A stretch of 11,073 nucleotides of DNA from Rhodobacteraceae bacterium UBA1943 (GTDB lineage: Bacteria > Pseudomonadota > Alphaproteobacteria > Rhodobacterales > Rhodobacteraceae): NCBI GenBank assembly GCA_002336845.1, contig DDEX01000109.1, positions 1 to 11,073 on the forward strand, given 5' to 3'. The position numbers were made by a program, and so were the translations under genes. The notes below the pieces were generated by a model. That model saw only the letters and a program-made list of their open reading frames with translations, did no database searches and was not told the DNA's origin. Below, one piece after another: positions 1-6,694 of this stretch (positions within the stretch are counted from its first letter, which is position 1; each line of letters begins with the position of its first letter).

Positions 1-53
1 CGCGCCGGGGCGGCCAAGGCGGAAAACCGGGCGGCGGCCGCCGCCCTGGCTGA
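1..53 (+). CDS. 3' end of a plus-strand gene with an Arg/Gly-rich tail (partial)
   Basis: The frame starting at base 3 reads RRGGQGGKPGGGRRPG and then stops at TGA 51-53, five bases before the stop of the convergent gene at 59. The codons (GGC, CGC, CCG) match the preferred usage of the rest of the window. Arg/Gly-rich low-complexity tails of this sort end many alphaproteobacterial RNA-binding proteins, such as DEAD-box helicases and pseudouridine synthases, so that is a guess at the class. Only 16 codons are visible, so the product cannot be named. Frame 1 is also open here (to TAA 154-156) and encodes an Ala-rich peptide. It is the main alternative, but it would run deep into the opposing gene. 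Confidence 0.4.
   Translation, partial: RRGGQGGKPGGGRRPG
23..46 (-). terminator. Possible GC-rich terminator downstream of the HTH gene
   Basis: Bases 29-46 form a perfect 18-bp palindrome, GGGCGGCGG followed by CCGCCGCCC. Read on the minus strand it starts 13 bases after the stop codon at 59-61 and is followed by GG and four T residues (26-23). A hairpin with a short T run fits an intrinsic terminator. The T run is short, and the same bases may be Gly/Arg codons of the convergent gene, which could produce the palindrome by chance. Confidence 0.35.
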
Positions 54-58
54 TCCTA

Positions 59-511
59 TCAGCTTACCTCGTCTTCAAGGTTCAGCTTCATCTCCAGCAG
101 CACCTCTTGCAGGGCCAGTGTTTCGCGCAGCAGGCGCTTGGCCTCGTTCACGGTAATCCGGCCATCGGCGATGGCCTGATTATACTCGCTCATCAACATG
201 GCAAAACGCTGGGCCAGCGCGACCACATCCTGATTGACCCCTTTCGAGGTCGAATTCCGCTTTTCATGGTCATATGACAGCGTGATGCCACGCAACTCGG
301 CCAGCGCCGATGTCACATGCGGAAAGCGCGAGGCAGCCTCAAGCTCGGCCACCACATCGATCGGCATAAAGCGGTCGCCGTGTTCATCGTTATCCGAGTA
401 ATAGCGCCCCAGAGTCGCCTTCGATTTCCCGGTGATCTCGCAGGCGGCTTCGATGCCCACATCTTTGACCAGCGCTTCGGTATGTTTCTTCAGATAGCTC
501 GCCGCACTCAT
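59..511 (-). CDS. Small helix-turn-helix protein, phage CII-like regulator type
   Basis: This 150-residue soluble protein has no signal peptide or membrane segment. Residues about 12-38 (around VGIEAACEITGKSKATLGRYYS) read as a helix-turn-helix: a helix, a turn at TGKS, then a recognition-like helix. Residues 94-147 form a second helical part, with an acidic turn at ADGRIT (115-120) followed by a long Leu-rich helix. This layout recalls phage regulatory proteins of the P2/CP76 CII-like kind, but I recognise it by shape and not by a decisive motif. The start at 511 is chosen because AGAAGG lies 9 bases upstream. An ATG at 517 is the alternative, and the open frame reaches 595 with residues that do not look native. 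It converges on the gene ending at 53. Role as a DNA-binding regulator is inferred, and its target is unknown. Confidence 0.75.
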   Translation of the reverse strand: MSAASYLKKHTEALVKDVGIEAACEITGKSKATLGRYYSDNDEHGDRFMPIDVVAELEAASRFPHVTSALAELRGITLSYDHEKRNSTSKGVNQDVVALAQRFAMLMSEYNQAIADGRITVNEAKRLLRETLALQEVLLEMKLNLEDEVS

Positions 512-727
512 TTGCATTCGCCTTCTTCCCCACAGGATCAGGCCGGGGAAAACCCATAGAACTTTCCCATTAATCACGACGCAAGAGTTTGTCATTCATA
601 AAGGCGTTCCGGGCTGCCGGAAGCGTAACGAGTGTAAGGCCGATGTCCCCAGCATGGGCCGAGGGTGGGGGTCCGCCGCGCATTGCAAACTGGCGATGTC
701 GGCGGGCCTGTCCCGTATATCAGTAAA

Positions 728-742
728 CAGGGATGTTCCCTG
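728..742. repeat. Perfect inverted repeat CAGGGA-TGT-TCCCTG
   Basis: Two 6-base arms, CAGGGA (728-733) and TCCCTG (737-742), are separated by TGT. A second, looser symmetry places TCAG at 720-723 opposite CTGA at 740-743. The site could be an operator, or the stem of a repeat element. It lies 125 bases upstream of tdk and about 217 bases upstream of the HTH gene start, rather far for a simple operator of either gene. No run of T residues follows, so it is not a terminator. Confidence 0.5.
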
Positions 743-803
743 AGCGTAAAAGTATCAGGCCTGCGGCGCGGTGTGCGGCAAGATGAAAAGCCACCACGGA
801 AGG

Positions 804-844
804 CCCCCACCCTCTCGTCACCCGGCCCCCTTGCGGGTCGGGGG
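804..844 (+). promoter_or_regulatory. Possible folded leader just upstream of tdk
   Basis: CCCCCACCC (804-812) can pair with GGGT-C-GGGGG (835-844), giving nine base pairs with one bulged C and a 22-base loop. A competing stem pairs CCCCC (826-830) with the same G run (840-844). The structure ends about 12 bases before the ribosome binding site AAGGG (856-860) of tdk. Two exclusive pairings next to a ribosome binding site could act on translation, but the C and G runs make chance pairing likely. No known riboswitch core is recognised. Confidence 0.25.
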
Positions 845-866
845 GTGCTTCGGCTAAGGGCCGGTC

Positions 867-1463
867 ATGGCCAAGCTGTATTTTCACTATTCCACGATGA
901 ATGCCGGCAAATCGACCCTGTTGCTACAGGCGTCGCATAACTACCGCGAAGGCGGGATGGCGACGTTTCTGATGACGGCGCAGATGGATGACCGCGCGGG
1001 ACACGGCCAGATCGCCAGCAGGATTGGCATTGCCGAACCCGCCGCAACCTTTGCCCCGCAGGACGATATGCACCAGATGCTGAAGGCCCGGCTGGCACAG
1101 GGTGCCGTGGCGTGCGTCTTCATCGACGAGGCGCAGTTCCTGACCAACGCGCAGGTCTGGCAACTGGCCCGCGCGGTTGACGATTTGGGCGTGCCAGTGA
1201 TGTGCTATGGTCTGCGGGTCGATTTTCAGGGCAACCTGTTTCCCGGCTCGGCCGCACTGCTGGCCTGGGCCGATGAAATGCGCGAGGTGCGCACCATCTG
1301 CCATTGCGGGCGCAAGGCGACCATGGTGGTGCGCAAAGGCCCCGATGGTCGCGTGCTGCGTGAAGGCGAGCAGGTGGTGATTGGCGGCAATGATACCTAT
1401 CAAAGCCTGTGCCGCCGCCACTGGCGCGAAGCGACCGGCGATCTTCAGCCCACTTCCTGCTGA
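867..1463 (+). CDS. tdk: Thymidine kinase (type II, zinc-containing)
   Basis: The enzyme phosphorylates thymidine or deoxyuridine to the 5'-monophosphate with ATP, the first salvage step toward dTTP, in the cytoplasm. The 198-residue product is close to the usual length of about 200. Visible parts are the P-loop STMNAGKST (9-17), the Walker B and catalytic segment FIDEAQF (85-91, with Glu88 as the expected catalytic base), CYGLRVDF (113-120), the zinc-site cysteines in CHCG (145 and 147) with Cys182 and His185, and the nucleoside-binding segment VIGGNDTY (171-178). All key residues are present. The start is supported by AAGGG six bases upstream. The last 19 bases overlap the tail of the convergent EamA gene. 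Its substrate is also the substrate of DeoA, encoded at 8874-10181, so the two enzymes set the choice between salvage and breakdown of thymidine. Confidence 0.96.
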   Translation: MAKLYFHYSTMNAGKSTLLLQASHNYREGGMATFLMTAQMDDRAGHGQIASRIGIAEPAATFAPQDDMHQMLKARLAQGAVACVFIDEAQFLTNAQVWQLARAVDDLGVPVMCYGLRVDFQGNLFPGSAALLAWADEMREVRTICHCGRKATMVVRKGPDGRVLREGEQVVIGGNDTYQSLCRRHWREATGDLQPTSC

Positions 1464-2368
1464 CGGGCGCGCAGGGCAATGATGCTGCCCGCCGCCACGA
1501 TCAGCGCCATACCCGCCCAGGCTTGCGCGTGCAGCACCTGCCCCCAGATCACCCAGGTCCAGAATGCCGAGGCGGGCAGGATGACATATTCCAGCACCGA
1601 GGCCCGGCCCGCGTCGGTGATCTGATAGGCGCGGATCATGAAGCCCACCCCCAGCAGCGATCCGGCGGCCTGGATAAAGGTCCAGAACCAGAAGGTGGCG
1701 TTGGGCCATACGGGCCCCCGCATCAGGAAATATTCTGGCCCTGGCGGCACTGGCTGCCCCCAGATGGCCAGCACGACCATGCCAATCGCGCCAAATATGC
1801 CAAGGGCTATGAAGAACCCGGCCAACAAGGTTTCTGCCCGCTCGTCTGCGCACCACTCTCGCGTGGCGATATTGCCCATGGCATACATTGCCCCCGCCGC
1901 GATTGGCAAAAGGGCAGCCAGCGATGCGCCAGAGGTGGCCTCGCGCCCAAGAACCAGCAGAACGCCCAGAAAACCCAAGGCAACCGCGACAATGCGCACG
2001 GGGCCAATGGGATGGCCATAGACCAGCCGCGAGATCAGCAACACGAAGATCGGCGCGGTGAACAGACCTGCCGCCACCATGGCCACCGGCAAAAAGGCCA
2101 ACGCACCGAAATAGATCAGCATCGAAACCCCGTGAATGGCCGACCGGGCCACCACCGCCCGCAGGTTCACCGGCCGCAACCGCCGCCCCGTCACGGTGCA
2201 GAACAATCCCAGAATCGCCATGGCCATGCAGCCGCGCGTCAGATGGAACTGCCACAGCCCGGCGTCGCGCGCGATGACCTGCACATAATTGTCGGTGAAG
2301 CCGATGACCATGGCATAGATCAGGATCAGACCGGCCGCGGCCAGCGTGCGGTCTTGTGATGCAGGCAT
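1445..2368 (-). CDS. EamA-family (DMT superfamily) inner-membrane transporter
   Basis: The 307-residue protein is almost wholly hydrophobic, with about ten membrane helices in two tandem EamA repeats, roughly residues 10-140 and 150-300. Segments such as FTAPIFVLLISRLVYG (103-118) followed by a GFLGVLLVLG helix, and EYVILPASAFWTWVIWGQ near 260-277, are typical of the drug/metabolite transporter superfamily. Members export amino acids, metabolites or drugs; the substrate cannot be read from sequence. The start at 2368 is preferred over an in-frame ATG at 2398 because AAGGAA sits six bases upstream and the ten extra residues would be a charged tail without a ribosome binding site. It overlaps tdk tail-to-tail by 19 bases and is divergent from the acyl-CoA synthetase, with 100 bases between the starts. 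Confidence 0.92.
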   Translation of the reverse strand: MPASQDRTLAAAGLILIYAMVIGFTDNYVQVIARDAGLWQFHLTRGCMAMAILGLFCTVTGRRLRPVNLRAVVARSAIHGVSMLIYFGALAFLPVAMVAAGLFTAPIFVLLISRLVYGHPIGPVRIVAVALGFLGVLLVLGREATSGASLAALLPIAAGAMYAMGNIATREWCADERAETLLAGFFIALGIFGAIGMVVLAIWGQPVPPGPEYFLMRGPVWPNATFWFWTFIQAAGSLLGVGFMIRAYQITDAGRASVLEYVILPASAFWTWVIWGQVLHAQAWAGMALIVAAGSIIALRARQQEVG

Positions 2369-2399
2369 TTGGACTTCCTTCACTTGCTGTCTTTTCATG

Positions 2400-2416
2400 T
2401 GACGCGCGGAGCGTCA
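2400..2416. promoter_or_regulatory. Palindrome TGACGC-N5-GCGTCA between divergent genes
   Basis: The 6-base arms TGACGC (2400-2405) and GCGTCA (2411-2416) are perfect and flank five bases. The site lies 31 bases upstream of the EamA start and 52 bases upstream of the acyl-CoA synthetase start, where an operator could control both. The symmetry and spacing fit a dimeric HTH regulator. No regulator gene is adjacent, and I do not match the site to a named factor. Confidence 0.4.
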
Positions 2417-2468
2417 TTCTGCATGGCGAAAAACGACACAAGCTCAAGAGTTTCCGGGGAGGATAGCG

Positions 2469-4088
2469 ATGGGATGGCTGGCGGATGAAAGCGGGCTGGA
2501 TAAGTGCGATGCCAATTATGTGCCGCTGTCGCCGCTGTCCTTTCTGAAACGCGCGGCCGATCTTTACGCTGGCCGCACCGCGATTGTCTGGAAATCGACC
2601 CGCCTGACCTATGCTGACTACGCATCCGAGGTCAGCCGCCTTGCCTCGGCGCTTGCCTTGCGCGGCATCAAGCCCGGCGATGTGGTGGCCAGCCTTCTGC
2701 CCAACATCCCGCAGCAGGCCATCGCCCATTTCGGCGTGCCCGCCGCCGGGGCGGTGCTGAACACGATCAACACGCGGCTGGATGTCGATACCGTCGCCTA
2801 TATCTTTGAACATGCCGGGGCCAAGCTGGTTCTGGTGGATTCCACGCTGATCCCGCTGGCGGAAGAGGCGTTGCGCCGGATGACCGGGCCGCGCCCGGAA
2901 TTGATAGTGATTGTCGATCACGGCCAGACCGGCAGCGGCCATCATTCGACCTGGGATGATCTGTTGTCCGGGGGTGACGCGGAAGCCGCATGGATCACGC
3001 CGCAGGATGAATGGGAAAGCCTGGCGATCAACTATACCTCGGGCACCACCGGACGGCCCAAGGGCGTGGTTTATCACCACCGCGGCGCCTATCTGGCCTG
3101 CATGGGCAATGCCATCGCCTGGCGGATGCAGCTTTTCCCCGTGGTGCTGACCATTGTGCCGCTGTTTCACTGCAACGCCTGGTGCCAGCCCTGGTTGGTG
3201 CCGATGATGGGGGGCACGCTGGTTTGCTGCCGCGACATCACCGCCAAGGCGATCTATGACGCCATCGCGGATGAGGGCGTGACCCATTTCGGCGGCGCGC
3301 CCATCGTGCTGAACATGGTGATCAACGCCAAACCGGAAGAGCGCCGCACCTTCAACCACATCGTCGAGGTGTTCACCGCAGGCGCTCCGCCCCCTGCCGC
3401 CACGCTGGCCGCGTTTGAACCGCTGGGCTTCAACGTGACACAGGTTTACGGCCTGACCGAAACCTATGGCCCCTCGACCGAATGCCTGTGGCAACCCGGC
3501 TGGGACGGGATCGAGGGCGAAGAGCGTGCTGCACTCAAGGCCCGCACAGGCGTGCGCATGGCCATGCTGGAAGGGGCCGAGGTGCATGACACCCATGGCA
3601 ATCCCGTGCCGCGCGACGCCCACCATCTGGGCGAGATTGCCATGCGCGGCAATCTGGTGATGAAGGGCTATTACAAGAACCCGCAGGCGACGGCCGAGGC
3701 GTTCAAGGGCGGCTGGTTCCGGTCTGGCGACATCGCGTTCCAGCACGAGGACGGGTATCTGAAGATCACCGACCGCGCCAAGGACATCATCATCTCGGGC
3801 GGTGAAAACGTCAGCTCGGTTGAGGTCGAGGGCGCCCTGATGCACCACCCCGCCGTCAGCCTGTGCGCCGTCGTCGCCAAACCCGATGAGAAATGGGGCG
3901 AGGTGCCTTGCGCCTTTGTCGAACTGAAGCCGGGCATGGAAGTGACCGACAAGGAACTGATCGCCCATTGCCGCGCCCGCCTCGCGGGCTTTGCCACGCC
4001 CAAGATGGTGGTTTTCGCCGAGCTGCCCAAAACCTCGACCGGCAAGATCCAGAAGTTTGAACTGCGCGCCGTGGCGAAACTCCTCTGA
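2469..4088 (+). CDS. AMP-forming acyl-CoA synthetase (fatty-acid/carboxylate CoA ligase)
   Basis: This adenylate-forming enzyme activates a carboxylic acid with ATP to an acyl-AMP and transfers it to coenzyme A, in the cytoplasm. At 539 residues it is full length. The order of ANL motifs is complete: YTSGTTGRPKG (189-199) binding phosphate, YGLTET (327-332) binding adenine, GWFRSGD (415-421) holding the ribose-binding Asp421, the hinge and A8 loop from DRAKDIIISGGEN (435-447), and the C-terminal TSTGKIQK with catalytic Lys526. The histidine-rich YHHRGAY segment (202-208) resembles the branch of medium- or short-chain and plant AAE-type ligases rather than acetyl-CoA synthetase. The chain length of the substrate is not decidable here. 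The start has GGAGGA five bases upstream. No beta-oxidation genes are next to it. Confidence 0.95.
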   Translation: MGWLADESGLDKCDANYVPLSPLSFLKRAADLYAGRTAIVWKSTRLTYADYASEVSRLASALALRGIKPGDVVASLLPNIPQQAIAHFGVPAAGAVLNTINTRLDVDTVAYIFEHAGAKLVLVDSTLIPLAEEALRRMTGPRPELIVIVDHGQTGSGHHSTWDDLLSGGDAEAAWITPQDEWESLAINYTSGTTGRPKGVVYHHRGAYLACMGNAIAWRMQLFPVVLTIVPLFHCNAWCQPWLVPMMGGTLVCCRDITAKAIYDAIADEGVTHFGGAPIVLNMVINAKPEERRTFNHIVEVFTAGAPPPAATLAAFEPLGFNVTQVYGLTETYGPSTECLWQPGWDGIEGEERAALKARTGVRMAMLEGAEVHDTHGNPVPRDAHHLGEIAMRGNLVMKGYYKNPQATAEAFKGGWFRSGDIAFQHEDGYLKITDRAKDIIISGGENVSSVEVEGALMHHPAVSLCAVVAKPDEKWGEVPCAFVELKPGMEVTDKELIAHCRARLAGFATPKMVVFAELPKTSTGKIQKFELRAVAKLL

Positions 4089-4115
4089 CCTGCGCCAAAC
4101 TTCTCCGACCGCCGA

Positions 4116-4144
4116 TTGTGAAGCCGGAAAGGCTGGGCTAACCT
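4116..4144 (+). promoter_or_regulatory. Candidate housekeeping promoter for the 4168 gene
   Basis: TTGTGA (4116-4121) and TAACCT (4139-4144) are separated by 17 bases, the preferred sigma-70 spacing, with the -10 box ending 23 bases before the ATG at 4168. The -10 box keeps only T1, A2 and T6 of the consensus. The position in the 79-bp gap after the acyl-CoA synthetase supports it, but the gene could also be read through from upstream. Confidence 0.35.
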
Positions 4145-4167
4145 AGGGAAAACCAGAAAGGCAGGCA

Positions 4168-5199
4168 ATGCCGCCCCGGACGGCGCTTCGCAAATACGAA
4201 CGGCTGGAAAGCCCCGGACTTTGGCGTGAAACACCTGCGGCCCAGCGGCGCGAGGTGATCGTGGGCCTGCGCGAGGCGACCTTGATCCTGTCCGATCCGC
4301 GCAGCGAAATGCCGCTGGCGCAATGGTCGTTACCCGCGATCGAACGGCTGAACCATGGCCAGAAACCTGCAGTCTTTTCTCCGGGTTCCGACGGAATCGA
4401 AACGCTGGAGATCGACGACAAAGAGATGATCGCCGCGCTGGATACGGTGCATGTGGTGATCGCAAAGCGCAAACCCCATCCGGGCCGGTTGCGCAACCTG
4501 ATCCTGCTGGCGACGGTCGGCGCCCTGGCCCTGGCCGTGGTCTTCTGGTTGCCGGGGCGGCTGGTGGGCCATACCGCACAGGTGCTGCCCGACCCGACCC
4601 GCGCCGATCTGGGGCAAGAGGCGCTGGCCGACCTGATCCGGCTTTCCGGCTCGCCTTGCCGCACGGTGCCGGGACGGCGCGCTGCGGCAACCCTGGCGGC
4701 ACGGCTTTTCCCCGACGACCCGCCGCAGATCGAAGTTCTGCGCGAAGGGCTGGACCACCCCGCCAATCTGCCCGGCAACATCCTGCTGTTGCCCGCCAAG
4801 CTGGTGCAAGAGGCCAAATCGCCCGAGGTGGTGGCAGGCTATCTGATTGCGGAACATCAGCGCGCCCAGGGCTCAGACCCCGTGCTGCCGCTTTTGGCGC
4901 ATCTGGGGCTGTGGTCCACCATCCGGCTTTTGACCACGGGAATGCCCGGCGCGGGTGCGATGGATGGATATGGCGAGGTTATCTCGACCGCGCCGCCCCC
5001 TACCCCCTTGCCGGATGAGGCCCTGCTGCCCGAGTTTGCCAAGGCCCGCGTGCCATCGTCGCCCTATGCCTACAGCCTTGATCCGACCGGAGAGACAACA
5101 CTTGGCCTGATCGAGGCCGACCCCTTCGCCCATGAGGCGGGCGAGCGGGTTTTGGGCGACGAAACCTGGCTGGAGTTGCAGGCGATCTGCACGGAATAG
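4168..5199 (+). CDS. Membrane-anchored protein resembling an M48 peptidase without zinc ligands
   Basis: I do not recognise a named family for this 343-residue protein. Residues 1-105 look like a cytoplasmic beta-rich, PH-like domain (EVIVGLREATLIL, then a Leu/Pro/Trp strand), as found before some M48 peptidases. One membrane helix spans about 110-130. The C-terminal part contains HPANLPGNILLLPAKLV (197-213), which resembles the strand and loop that precede the active-site helix of M48 peptidases. The following helix AGYLIAEHQRA (223-233) sits where LAHEIGHV would be. If aligned that way the Glu is kept but both zinc histidines are lost, so it would be an inactive relative. This is an inference from layout. 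The start has AAGG six bases upstream. Its stop is three bases from that of the convergent secreted protein gene. Confidence 0.8.
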   Translation: MPPRTALRKYERLESPGLWRETPAAQRREVIVGLREATLILSDPRSEMPLAQWSLPAIERLNHGQKPAVFSPGSDGIETLEIDDKEMIAALDTVHVVIAKRKPHPGRLRNLILLATVGALALAVVFWLPGRLVGHTAQVLPDPTRADLGQEALADLIRLSGSPCRTVPGRRAAATLAARLFPDDPPQIEVLREGLDHPANLPGNILLLPAKLVQEAKSPEVVAGYLIAEHQRAQGSDPVLPLLAHLGLWSTIRLLTTGMPGAGAMDGYGEVISTAPPPTPLPDEALLPEFAKARVPSSPYAYSLDPTGETTLGLIEADPFAHEAGERVLGDETWLELQAICTE

Positions 5200-5202
5200 A
5201 GG

Positions 5203-5994
5203 TCAGCCGTCGGAATTCCGGGTGGAATAGGCGACCTGCCGACGCAGTTGCACCATCGGCACCTGCTTTTTCGTCACCAGCCTGGCGGGGACCGTGCGGG
5301 TCCATACCTGGTCCTGATCGTCCCAGCCCTGATCGGTGCCGATGCCACGCCAGGGGTTCAGCCGGTCGTCCTTCCACGCAAGCTCATAGCCCTTGGGCGG
5401 GGTGGGAACCGGCTCAATCACCACATAGTCGCTGCGCGCCGGGTTTGTCTTGCCCCGGGGTGCCGCCGTTGCCATCACCGCAGGCGGGTGCCAGCCCGTG
5501 GCCGTGCCATCCCCACGCGTGCAGACAATCGCCGCGCCGCCGCCAGACAGGCTGACCTCTTCGGCCACCGGCGCCTCGGCATAGCAGCCGAACACGCCCG
5601 AAGCTGCCTTGCCCGTCACGGGCCGCGCGGCCACCCGCTGCGGCGGAGCCTTGGCATAGGGCACCGGCCTTGCCACAACCGGCGACACTTTGGGCTCAGG
5701 TGAGGTTGCAGGGGCTGCGTCGGGCACCGTTTCAATCACCGGCTGCGCGCCGAAAGTGGGTGGATAGCCGCACATCGCCTTGTGGTCCCGCGTCACGCGC
5801 GGCACCCAGTTCGTCTGCCCGCCATAGCCCGCACGCAAAAAGACACAGCCGCGATTGTCCACGAATTGCTGCCCTTTGAACCCGACCGGAGGCTGGTTGG
5901 CCGGCCCCGCGATATCGGCCACCGCTTGTGCAGGAACCGCAAGGATTCCACAAACGCTGGCCAGAACCGCAAGCGAAACGACACGAAACAGCAT
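5203..5994 (-). CDS. Secreted cysteine-containing protein of unknown function
   Basis: The 263-residue product starts with a clear Sec signal peptide: MLFR, a hydrophobic core to about residue 20, then PAQAVA with likely cleavage near 24-26. The exported part has four cysteines (50, 75, 137, 158), suggesting two disulfides in the periplasm. A Pro/Ala-rich linker covers about 85-125. Two stretches share the pattern R-x(1-2)-G-x-G-x(1-3)-T-x-W-x-P: after Cys50 (TNWVPR, 61-66) and after Cys158 (TGWHPP, 166-171). The C-terminal part around GYELAWKDDRLNPWRG (202-217) recalls conserved segments of Rhodobacteraceae secreted SPOR-type proteins from memory, but no SPOR domain is visible. The open frame extends to 6093, but the start at 5994 places the signal peptide correctly. 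An in-frame ATG at 6024 is possible. It lies 67 bases downstream of upp on the same strand. Confidence 0.8.
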   Translation of the reverse strand: MLFRVVSLAVLASVCGILAVPAQAVADIAGPANQPPVGFKGQQFVDNRGCVFLRAGYGGQTNWVPRVTRDHKAMCGYPPTFGAQPVIETVPDAAPATSPEPKVSPVVARPVPYAKAPPQRVAARPVTGKAASGVFGCYAEAPVAEEVSLSGGGAAIVCTRGDGTATGWHPPAVMATAAPRGKTNPARSDYVVIEPVPTPPKGYELAWKDDRLNPWRGIGTDQGWDDQDQVWTRTVPARLVTKKQVPMVQLRRQVAYSTRNSDG

Positions 5995-6001
5995 ATCCGA
6001 C

Positions 6002-6016
6002 CCCAAGAGATTTGGG
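6002..6016 (-). promoter_or_regulatory. Small inverted repeat over the ribosome binding region
   Basis: CCCAA (6002-6006) and TTGGG (6012-6016) are perfect arms around five bases, seven bases upstream of the ATG at 5994. On the minus strand the distal arm reads TTGGG and would hold the G-rich segment that must serve as ribosome binding site. Such pairing could lower translation. The stem is short, so this is a weak call. Confidence 0.25.
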
Positions 6017-6046
6017 CGAATCATGCGGCAGGATTGTTTCCGAGTA

Positions 6047-6063
6047 AAGGGGAAAGCCCCCTT
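6047..6063 (-). terminator. Candidate terminator at the end of the upp operon
   Basis: AAGGGG (6047-6052) and CCCCTT (6058-6063) pair around a five-base loop. On the minus strand the stem begins within the upp stop codon and is followed by a short T-containing tail (TTTACTC with its first bases in the stem). On the plus strand the tail TTATTTT is more T-rich, but no plus-strand transcript is expected here. It is plausibly the operon's terminator, though weak enough to allow read-through into 5203-5994. Confidence 0.4.
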
Positions 6064-6694
6064 ATTTTGTACCAAACATGCGGTCGCCCGCATCCCCTAG
6101 GCCAGGCACAATATATCCATGGTCATTCAGGTGGCTATCTACTGCCGCTGTGACAATCGGCACATCGGGATGCGCCTCTTGCATCCGCTTGATGCCTTCG
6201 GGGGCTGCCAGCAGGCACAGGAAACGGATGTCTTTCGCGCCCGCCTCTTTCAGCAACTGCACCGCTGCGGCGCTGGAATTTCCCGTCGCCAGCATCGGGT
6301 CCACCACGATCGACACCCGTTCATCCAGATGGTCGGGCAGCTTGTTGTAATACTGCACGGGTTGCAGCGTTTCCGGGTCGCGGTACAGGCCGACAAACCC
6401 CACCCGCGCCGCCGGAATCAGCTCCAATATGCCGTCCAGCAGACCGTTCCCCGCCCGCAGGATCGACACCAAGGCCAGCTTTTTGCCGTCAATCGTGGGG
6501 GCATCCATCGGTTCCAGCGGGGTGTCGATGCGCTTTGTGGTCATCGGCAATTCGCGCGTAACCTCATAGGCCAGCAGCAGGCTGATTTCGCGCAGCAGCT
6601 TGCGAAAGCTGGCGGTGGAGGTGTCCTTTTCCCGCATCAGCGTCAGTTTATGCTGGACCAGCGGATGGGAAACGACGGTCAGGTGGTCAAGCAT
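6062..6694 (-). CDS. upp: Uracil phosphoribosyltransferase
   Basis: Upp makes UMP and pyrophosphate from uracil and PRPP in the cytoplasm. The 210-residue length is standard. Visible signatures are SILRAGNG (77-84), the PRPP-binding loop VDPMLATGNSSAAA (131-144), and the C-terminal uracil-binding segment YIVPGLGDAGDRMFGT (194-209), all with expected residues. The start at 6694 is fixed by GGAGG six bases upstream. The open frame continues upstream to 6757 but that part overlaps add without a ribosome binding site. It is the last gene of the operon, overlapping the end of add by eight bases. It recaptures the uracil freed when cytidine deaminase and the pyrimidine phosphorylase act on cytidine-derived nucleosides. 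Confidence 0.97.
   Translation of the reverse strand: MLDHLTVVSHPLVQHKLTLMREKDTSTASFRKLLREISLLLAYEVTRELPMTTKRIDTPLEPMDAPTIDGKKLALVSILRAGNGLLDGILELIPAARVGFVGLYRDPETLQPVQYYNKLPDHLDERVSIVVDPMLATGNSSAAAVQLLKEAGAKDIRFLCLLAAPEGIKRMQEAHPDVPIVTAAVDSHLNDHGYIVPGLGDAGDRMFGTK

Larger units (their letters stand above)
512..866. other. Gene-free stretch with hairpins, between the HTH gene and tdk
   Basis: This 355-bp region separates two divergently transcribed genes, so it should carry promoters for both. No convincing protein lies in it. Short open frames exist on both strands (592-810 minus, 665-940 plus), but they are rich in Arg, Pro, Cys and Gly in a way typical of non-coding GC-rich DNA. It holds a perfect hairpin at 728-742 and a GC-rich foldable segment at 804-844. 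I could not find a convincing -35/-10 pair. The layout suggests a structured RNA or a remnant of a dispersed repeat as much as plain regulatory DNA. Confidence 0.5.

Noticed and set aside
29..46. Palindrome as a replication or attachment site.
   Set aside because: The sequence is explained by Gly/Arg or Ala codons, or by a terminator hairpin. No direct repeats or integrase gene are present.
592..810. Small minus-strand frame whose stop overlaps the extended start of the HTH gene (ATGA).
   Set aside because: No ribosome binding site, Arg/Pro/Cys-rich low-information composition, and it crosses the hairpin at 728-742. The overlap with the HTH frame only exists for the unlikely start at 595.
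665..940. Small plus-strand frame leading into tdk.
   Set aside because: It overlaps the tdk start in another frame, has no convincing ribosome binding site and covers the GC-rich leader.
1409..2359. Open frame of 316 codons on the plus strand opposite the EamA gene.
   Set aside because: It is a Gln/Arg/His/Pro-rich shadow of a clear ten-helix transporter on the other strand.
924..3968. Open frame of 1014 codons on the minus strand.
   Set aside because: It runs antisense to tdk and the acyl-CoA synthetase and crosses the EamA gene in another frame. The composition is rich in His, Arg, Gly and Ala without any family motif. All three overlapped genes have complete, recognisable domains.
4323..5018. 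Open frame of 231 codons inside the 4168-5199 gene in another plus-strand frame.
   Set aside because: Arg/Gly/Ala-rich shadow. The 4168 frame has a ribosome site, a membrane helix and balanced composition.
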